A stretch of DNA of 52,614 bases from Ignavibacteria bacterium (GTDB taxonomy: Bacteria > Bacteroidota > Ignavibacteria > Tepidaquicellales > OLB5): NCBI GenBank assembly GCA_030835025.1, contig JAUQWS010000018.1, positions 1-52,614 on the forward strand, in the 5' to 3' direction. The position numbers and the translations under genes are program-made. A model generated the notes under the pieces. It had not been told where the DNA came from and searched no databases. It saw only the letters and a program-made list of their open reading frames with translations. Positions 47,857-52,614 of the stretch are shown here, piece by piece. How positions within the stretch are numbered: the first letter of the stretch is position 1; each line of letters begins with the position of its first letter.

Positions 47857-47872
47857 TGCTGAAAATTGTCAA
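47843..47872 (-). promoter_or_regulatory. Promoter of dipeptidase-dnaG
   Basis: On the minus strand a perfect TTGACA (47872-47867), 18-base spacer and TAACAT (47848-47843). It overlaps the divergent glycosyltransferase promoter and its TTG start codon, so only one of the two may be occupied at a time. Confidence 0.5.
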
Positions 47873-48909
47873 AAAACTCAAAAATCTCTGCTGCACAGCT
47901 TAATTCCGGCCGTATACTGGTCGTCAGGACAGACAGGATAGGTGATGTTGTACTTACACTTCCCCTAGTCGATGTTTTGAAGGACCGCTACCCTCAGACA
48001 GAAATTGACTTTCTGGTCAGTCCCGGAACCTTCGAACTTTTATCAGAATATCCAAATATAAATAAAGTTCATACCATAGAAAAGGTAACAGCAAGCGGCA
48101 TCAGGAACCTGTGCAAAGCAAATTCATACGACCTGGCAATTGTTGTTTATCCAAGGTTTGCGATCGCTTTGGGCACATTTCTGGGGGAAGTAAGATGGCG
48201 GCTTGGTACAGCATACAGATGGTATTCCTTCTTTTTCAATCTCAAACGATATGAACACAGAAAAGAATCGGTTAAGCATGAGTTGGAATATAATCTTGGT
48301 CTTCTTGAAGAATTGGGTATTAATAATATTAAACCTATGGCACCTAAATTACCGGTAAAAGCAGCTGATGTTGAATCAGTAAACTCTATGCTTGCTGCAA
48401 AAGGTGTTAACAAGGGTAATGGTTATGCGGTAATTCATATGCCCTCACTCGGTTCAGCAAAGGTGTGGAGTTCAGGGAATTTTACACTCCTTATTGACCT
48501 GCTCTTAAAGAACCCGAAATTCGATAAGACTATTATACTCACCGGCACGAAAAGAGATGAAGAAATGGTTAGAGGTATTGCAAACGGTTCCGCAGATGAT
48601 TCCAGGGTAATACCGGTACTTGATTTCAATCTGAACGAACTTAAAGCGCTGTTGAAATCAGCGGCTTTCTTCGTCAGTAATTCTACAGGACCTATCCATA
48701 TTGCTGCAGCAGTTGGAACCTTTGTAATAGGGCTGTATTCACCCGTAAAAGTTGAATCTGAAATCCGGTGGGGACCTTACACAGAAAGAAAGAAGATATT
48801 CTCACCTGCCGAAGATTCAGATGACCGCAATGTGATGGATGACATTTCACCGGAAGAAGTTTATGATTTCATAATGCAATATTTGTCAACTAAACAAACA
48901 GTAAAATGA
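47866..48909 (+). CDS. Glycosyltransferase family 9 (heptosyltransferase-like)
   Basis: 347 residues. 'ILVVRTDRIGDVVLTLPL' and 'SLGSAKVWSSGNFTLLIDLL' with 'SNSTGPIHIAAAVGTFVIGL' are the Rossmann and donor-binding segments of GT9, the family of LPS heptosyltransferases. The acceptor is unknown; lipid A/LPS core assembly is likely. The start is TTG at 47866; an ATG at 47856 belongs to a frame that ends after 15 codons. The stop overlaps the next gene by 4 bases (ATGA). Confidence 0.93.
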   Translation: MSKNSKISAAQLNSGRILVVRTDRIGDVVLTLPLVDVLKDRYPQTEIDFLVSPGTFELLSEYPNINKVHTIEKVTASGIRNLCKANSYDLAIVVYPRFAIALGTFLGEVRWRLGTAYRWYSFFFNLKRYEHRKESVKHELEYNLGLLEELGINNIKPMAPKLPVKAADVESVNSMLAAKGVNKGNGYAVIHMPSLGSAKVWSSGNFTLLIDLLLKNPKFDKTIILTGTKRDEEMVRGIANGSADDSRVIPVLDFNLNELKALLKSAAFFVSNSTGPIHIAAAVGTFVIGLYSPVKVESEIRWGPYTERKKIFSPAEDSDDRNVMDDISPEEVYDFIMQYLSTKQTVK

Positions 48910-49610
48910 AGAATATTTGTGTGATATTGGGAATAATTCTTGCAGTTATGTGTTCTTTTTCACAGGAGTTCAAGACAGTTAAAACTTCCCAAGATGTAAT
49001 TGATAATTATATCATAGCGTCGGGCGGAGAAGAAGCTCTTAAGGAAGTAAAATCCCTGTTTATGAAAGGTAAGTTTTCAGGTGAAGGCAGCACCGGCACT
49101 CTGGAAGTGTATTTTGGCAAAAGCTATTTCTATATGGATCTTAATATGAACGTATTCAATATGAAGCAGGCAGTTGATATTAAGAAAAAAAGCGGCTGGG
49201 TAATGTTTGGAAATACAGTAAAAGACATGACAGAAGATGAGCTGAACCGCAATAAGAAGAATTCTGACGGCAGTATGTGGGGTTATTATCTTGAACCTGC
49301 AAAATATGGCATAACATATCAAATGATGCAAAATGAAGAAGTATCAGGGAAAGAAACTTATGTAATAGAGCTTGTTCAGGATAGCGCAACGATACTGACC
49401 GCGTATTTTGACACAAAGTCTTTTAACAAGATAAAACAAGTAAAAGGTAATGATGTTTCTGAATTTTCGGATTTCAGAAAAGTGAGTTCAACAGATGTGG
49501 TTATGCCGTATTCAATTAAGAACAAAAACGGAGATGTGATAGTGGAGCAGATAAAGCTTAATTCCAAATTCGATAAAAAGCTCCTTAAAAAACCTGAGAT
49601 AGAAAACTAA
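48906..49610 (+). CDS. LolA-like secreted protein
   Basis: 234 residues with signal peptide 'KNICVILGIILAVMCSFSQ'. The mature start 'DVIDNYIIASGGEEALKEV' followed by 'SLFMKGKF' and 'LEVYFGKSYFYMDLNM' is the pattern of LolA-fold outer-membrane lipoprotein carrier-like proteins in Bacteroidetes. It is translationally coupled to the glycosyltransferase. A role in carrying lipids or lipoproteins across the periplasm is inferred from fold pattern only. Confidence 0.7.
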   Translation: MKNICVILGIILAVMCSFSQEFKTVKTSQDVIDNYIIASGGEEALKEVKSLFMKGKFSGEGSTGTLEVYFGKSYFYMDLNMNVFNMKQAVDIKKKSGWVMFGNTVKDMTEDELNRNKKNSDGSMWGYYLEPAKYGITYQMMQNEEVSGKETYVIELVQDSATILTAYFDTKSFNKIKQVKGNDVSEFSDFRKVSSTDVVMPYSIKNKNGDVIVEQIKLNSKFDKKLLKKPEIEN

Positions 49611-49641
49611 TAAGCTGGCAAGTATTAGGCAGCAGTACACA

Positions 49642-50613
49642 TTAATAGTGCCAGTTCAAATTTAATGTCATTCCCTGACCCTGGGGCAGAACATTAAATC
49701 TCACCCTGTTGTCATACCTGAATATGAATTCATTTATCAGTGTACTGATTATGAATGACCCTGCGAATATTGACACAGTTCCGCCATTGATTGAACCTGC
49801 ATCCTGCTTTTTTTCGTTCAGAACATTATTCTTAAGTTTGAAGAGTTCCGAACGAAGAGAATATATCAAGATCGATGATCCGGTGCCGATGAAAGCTCCG
49901 GCTAAAAGGTCGCTGGGATAGTGCATGCCAAAATATGGCCTGGCATATGCTATAGCTAAAGCCCAGACGTACATTGGCACATACACCTGGGGATATTTGG
50001 AGTATCTAAGAGCAAACATGCCTGCAGCAGCAAATGAAAGACTTGTATGTCCTGACGGGAATGAATACCTGTCTGTAAATTCGGGCCTGGTGTAAATATT
50101 ATTTAATGTGTTCCTTGGCCTTATCCTCTTGATAGTGTATTTCAGGGTTGCTGTTATGACCGTATTAGTTACGACTGAAGCACCAAGTAGATATCCCGTA
50201 TTCTCATCATAGGTTTTTTCAGCCACTCTTCCATAAGTGAAAACTGCAGCCGGAAATAGAAATGTCATTGGCAGCATTGACCTATCGAAAGTATTCAACA
50301 ATTTGTCTTTTAGGTTGCTTCTTGAATTGTTGATCTTTCTGAAGAGTTTAAGATCATAACTGTTATTTTCATTATGCCTTTTTGCCCCGATGAGATCCAA
50401 GGAATTATCTGTATCCCTGCCGGAAGTTATGCTTTTGTGATTATCTTCTGCTGAGGTTTTGACTGAATCAAATAGCCTGAAATTGATCGTATCCTGGGAG
50501 AACAATTCTGAAGTAATGGAGAAGGTCAAAAGAAATGCGCAAAGCATGCCCAGTCCGTTGATATATGCTGCTTTTGGTAAAAGAGTGAGTGAATTCATAA
50601 GCTCTGCTTTCAC
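49642..50613 (-). CDS. PAP2-family membrane phosphatase
   Basis: 323 residues. Phosphatase triad: K158-x6-R165-P, P186-S-G-H189, and A-R225-x5-H231-x3-D235; these are the standard three motifs, with Ala where Ser often precedes Arg. A long polar N-terminal region (about residues 40-110) follows a signal-like helix. Likely substrates are phosphatidate or undecaprenyl diphosphate. The GTG start overlaps the upstream stop in GTGA; ATG 50598 is an alternative. The gene is coupled to a lytic transglycosylase. Confidence 0.9.
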   Translation of the reverse strand: MKAELMNSLTLLPKAAYINGLGMLCAFLLTFSITSELFSQDTINFRLFDSVKTSAEDNHKSITSGRDTDNSLDLIGAKRHNENNSYDLKLFRKINNSRSNLKDKLLNTFDRSMLPMTFLFPAAVFTYGRVAEKTYDENTGYLLGASVVTNTVITATLKYTIKRIRPRNTLNNIYTRPEFTDRYSFPSGHTSLSFAAAGMFALRYSKYPQVYVPMYVWALAIAYARPYFGMHYPSDLLAGAFIGTGSSILIYSLRSELFKLKNNVLNEKKQDAGSINGGTVSIFAGSFIISTLINEFIFRYDNRVRFNVLPQGQGMTLNLNWHY

Positions 50614-51614
50614 TTCTTCTTTTTCTTCTTGTTCTTCGATCTTGGATTATCCTCGGGAAGCGGGTAAGCTTTTTTATATTGCTGCCAGTACCATATTATA
50701 TTATCAACGTAATGGTAAGGTTCTTTCCAGTTTGCAAAAACACCGTTAGGCGGCCTTGAGCCCCAAACGAGCTTATGAAGAGAGTCATTGCCGGGTGCAA
50801 GTAGCTTCATGTACTCTTTGACAATATCCCAATCCAGGTAATTTTCCTCGTGATAATATGCCAGGCTCATTGCGTCTTCAACATGTCCGGAACCGGCATT
50901 ATAGGCAGCAAGTGCAAACTTATAACGATTGGTATCTCCGGCGCCGTCATATCTTCCTACAAGCATCGCATAATAATATATTCCTGCTTTCAGGTTATTA
51001 ACCGGAGATCTGTGATCTTCCAGATTAAGAGTCGCCTCGAGCATTGAACCTGTTCTTGGCATTATCTGCATGAAGCCATAGGCTCCGGCATGAGATACTG
51101 CATCAGAAGTGAAAGCAGATTCCTGCCTTATCATCGAAAGGACAAGCCTCCAGTCAAGCTTATAATACTCACACTCTTCAAGAATTACTTCGCCATAATC
51201 CTTGAGTATCATATCAGAATTTCCCCTGCTGAACCTTCTGTTCGGATTGCTTAGAATTTTCGTAAGGTTACTGTATCTAGTTACTGAATCCGCAGGATTG
51301 TCTGTGCTGTCACCCTGGTTATACGAGAATATGTCAAAAAGGTTCTGCCATCCATAAACTGCGTTCTCCAGGTAAATAGTGTTTCTGTAACTTGTCTGTT
51401 TAAGGTATTCGTTCTTCCTTATTTCAGAGCGGGTTTCTACGGGCGGGATGACAGATTCGGGGTTGGATGACTTTGGTTCAAGTATTTCCTTGCTGCCCGA
51501 TCCGTAGAAATTCCAAACCAAAGTAATAATTACCACAAGAACAAGAACTGCCGTGAGGATTACGGGGGTTCTGACTAAATTATCTATTTTTAAAGACTTT
51601 AGGTTCACAAACAC
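50610..51614 (-). CDS. Lytic murein transglycosylase, SLT domain
   Basis: 334 residues. One N-terminal membrane helix (residues 17-36, 'PVILTAVLVLVVIITLVWNF'), then an SLT/goose-lysozyme-like domain with catalytic E165 in 'LSMIRQESAF', 'GAYGFMQIMP' and 'ALAAYNAGSGHVEDAM'. The C-terminus is Lys-rich. It cleaves glycan strands to 1,6-anhydro-MurNAc, the substrate pathway of the AnmK at 31558. The start is GTG at 51614. A TTGAAA box 17 bases from GAATTA precedes it, a weak promoter match. Confidence 0.94.
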   Translation of the reverse strand: MFVNLKSLKIDNLVRTPVILTAVLVLVVIITLVWNFYGSGSKEILEPKSSNPESVIPPVETRSEIRKNEYLKQTSYRNTIYLENAVYGWQNLFDIFSYNQGDSTDNPADSVTRYSNLTKILSNPNRRFSRGNSDMILKDYGEVILEECEYYKLDWRLVLSMIRQESAFTSDAVSHAGAYGFMQIMPRTGSMLEATLNLEDHRSPVNNLKAGIYYYAMLVGRYDGAGDTNRYKFALAAYNAGSGHVEDAMSLAYYHEENYLDWDIVKEYMKLLAPGNDSLHKLVWGSRPPNGVFANWKEPYHYVDNIIWYWQQYKKAYPLPEDNPRSKNKKKKKK

Positions 51615-51751
51615 ACTATCTCTAATTCCATAACAGCATCATTAGTTTCAATTTTAGTATTTTTTTATACCTTATGAAATGCTATTATTTAAATCAAAAT
51701 CAAAGAAAAAGTGTGTCATTTGAGAGATTTTTTTATTAAACCTTTTTGTGT

Positions 51752-51769
51752 AATAATTGTCAAATTATT
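51752..51769. promoter_or_regulatory. Inverted repeat upstream of second ECF sigma gene
   Basis: AATAATT (51752-51758) and AATTATT (51763-51769) are perfect inverted 7-mers around GTCA, in the 260-base gap between the divergent transglycosylase and sigma genes. It could bind a regulator, but AT-rich repeats of this size arise easily by chance. No sigma70-type promoter with the window's usual layout was found for the sigma gene. Confidence 0.35.
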
Positions 51770-51874
51770 TGAAAAGTAGGGATTTATGAAGCGGGCTGCT
51801 GGAATTAAATTCGAGAGTAAACTAAGAGTTATCAATTATTTAAAGGATACACGTTAAGAACTGAAGCTCGCTAA

Positions 51875-52444
51875 ATGAAGGGGAACATTGCGAACATATA
51901 TAACGATTCCGAACTCATCAGGCAGTTTAAAAGCGGTGATGTAAGAGGCTATAATGAAATTGTCAGAAAATACCAAAAGCAGGTCTACTGGGTTATACGG
52001 AAGATGGTTCAGGACCATGACGATGCTGATGACATTACACAGGAAGTTTTCATAAAGGTTCATTCAGCCCTGAAGGATTTCAGGGAAGAATCGAACCTGT
52101 TTACATGGCTTTACCGGATTGCAACAAATTATTCAATTAATCACTTAAAGAAAGTGAAGACTCGAAATACAGTTAGTGTGGAAATGGTGGCAGAACCTAT
52201 TGAATCCGGTGATAAAGCTTCGGATGAACAAATTGATGAAGAGCAAAGAAGGAAGATACTTGAGGCTGCAATTGAGACACTGCCTGCACAGCAAAGGGCG
52301 GTATTCAACCTCAGGTATTATGACCGGCTTCCATATGATGAGATTTCTGAGATATTGGGCAAATCCGTTGGAGGAATAAAAGCAAACTATTTTCACGCAG
52401 TAAAGAAAATAGGGGAATGCATTAAGGGAAAAATAGAGTACTAA
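51875..52444 (+). CDS. ECF-type RNA polymerase sigma factor
   Basis: 189 residues. Region 2: 'YNEIVRKYQKQVYWVIRKMV', 'DDADDITQEVFIKVHSALKD', 'LFTWLYRIATNYSINHLKK'. Region 4: 'LPAQQRAVFNLRYYDRLPYD' and 'EISEILGKSVGGIKANYFHA' helix-turn-helix. It is most like the RpoE/SigW group. The next gene, 9 bases on, begins an anti-sigma-like protein. An acidic linker between the regions ('DEQIDEEQRRK') is normal. Confidence 0.93.
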   Translation: MKGNIANIYNDSELIRQFKSGDVRGYNEIVRKYQKQVYWVIRKMVQDHDDADDITQEVFIKVHSALKDFREESNLFTWLYRIATNYSINHLKKVKTRNTVSVEMVAEPIESGDKASDEQIDEEQRRKILEAAIETLPAQQRAVFNLRYYDRLPYDEISEILGKSVGGIKANYFHAVKKIGECIKGKIEY

Positions 52445-52453
52445 GAGAATAGA

Positions 52454-52614
52454 ATGAAAAAGAATTACAACATCGAAGAACTGAAATACCTTGTAGCAGA
52501 TCACTTAACAGGACAGATCTCAAAGGAAGATAATGATGTTCTCGAAAAAGCCCTCCTGGATTCAGTTGAGCTTCGTGAATTCCGTGATGAAATGAAGAGG
52601 ACACTGGAATTCGT
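52454..52614 (+). CDS. Probable anti-sigma factor (3' partial)
   Basis: Only the first 53 residues are visible (MKKNYNIEELKYLVADHLTG, then 'ISKEDNDVLEKALLDSVELR'). The sequence is polar and helical, matching the N-terminal cytoplasmic part of anti-sigma factors that start with 'ADHLTGQIS'-type text, without the Cys/His zinc motif so far. It follows the ECF gene by 9 bases. The remainder, including any membrane helix, is outside the window. Confidence 0.6.
   Translation, partial: MKKNYNIEELKYLVADHLTGQISKEDNDVLEKALLDSVELREFRDEMKRTLEF

Noticed and set aside
47856..47903. ATG start for the glycosyltransferase
   Set aside because: This ATG is in a different frame that stops after 15 codons; the conserved N-terminus follows TTG 47866.

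Overview
The window looks like a chromosome segment of a Bacteroidota/Chlorobiota-lineage bacterium, probably Ignavibacteria-like. This is an inference from the sequence. Two secreted proteins end in the type IX secretion (T9SS) sorting domain with the 'NYPNPFNP' type motif. YCF48 and SBBP-type beta-propellers are present, and DNA is moderately AT-rich. TTG start codons are frequent. Promoters look like a hybrid of a sigma70 -35 box (TTGA) and the Bacteroidetes -7 box (TAnnTTTG). No phage, insertion sequence or CRISPR array was seen.

Region 1 (1-2361): the 3' part of a T9SS-exported YCF48 repeat protein, a terminator hairpin, then a clear promoter. Region 2 (2362-17041): a long ribosomal supercluster (partial S10, spc and alpha operons) from rplB to rplQ with secY, map, infA and rpoA. 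It is unusual in three ways. It starts at rplB, so rpsJ-rplC-rplD-rplW are absent. A tRNA-Gln gene lies between rplR and rpsE. A complete outer-membrane-protein gene with the strongest ribosome binding site of the cluster and its own hairpin lies between rpmD and rplO. Region 3 (17079-19749): EngB GTPase and a serine-pathway-like pair (class V aminotransferase plus 2-hydroxyacid dehydrogenase). Region 4 (19746-27747): a replication block dnaN-recF-dciA-gyrB, then an outer-membrane protein, uppP, a cyclophilin lipoprotein and holA.

Region 5 (27751-34561): an ECF sigma factor with a membrane partner; a convergent tig-clpP operon; anmK with a short-chain dehydrogenase; a secreted LVIVD-type propeller. 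Region 6 (34588-38828): an aminotransferase and a partial branched-chain amino-acid ABC operon (livM, livG, livF, without livH or a binding protein), then tRNA-Val. Region 7 (38846-44634): a T9SS SBBP protein, an MFS transporter and a stand-alone RapZ C-terminal domain whose start codon lies four bases after tRNA-Gly; a lone receiver protein; a YCF48 lipoprotein; a small calcium-loop protein. Region 8 (44661-52614): dnaG with an M19 dipeptidase, divergent from a family 9 glycosyltransferase plus a LolA-like protein; a PAP2 phosphatase and lytic transglycosylase pair; a second ECF sigma factor with the start of its likely anti-sigma partner.

Together the genes cover translation, secretion (SecY), replication and cell-wall lipid and peptidoglycan recycling. 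The points most worth a second look are the OMP gene and the tRNA inside the ribosomal operon, the shared promoter architecture that can be read upstream of eleven transcription units, the near-leaderless genes it implies, and the tRNA-Gly/RapZ-like junction.
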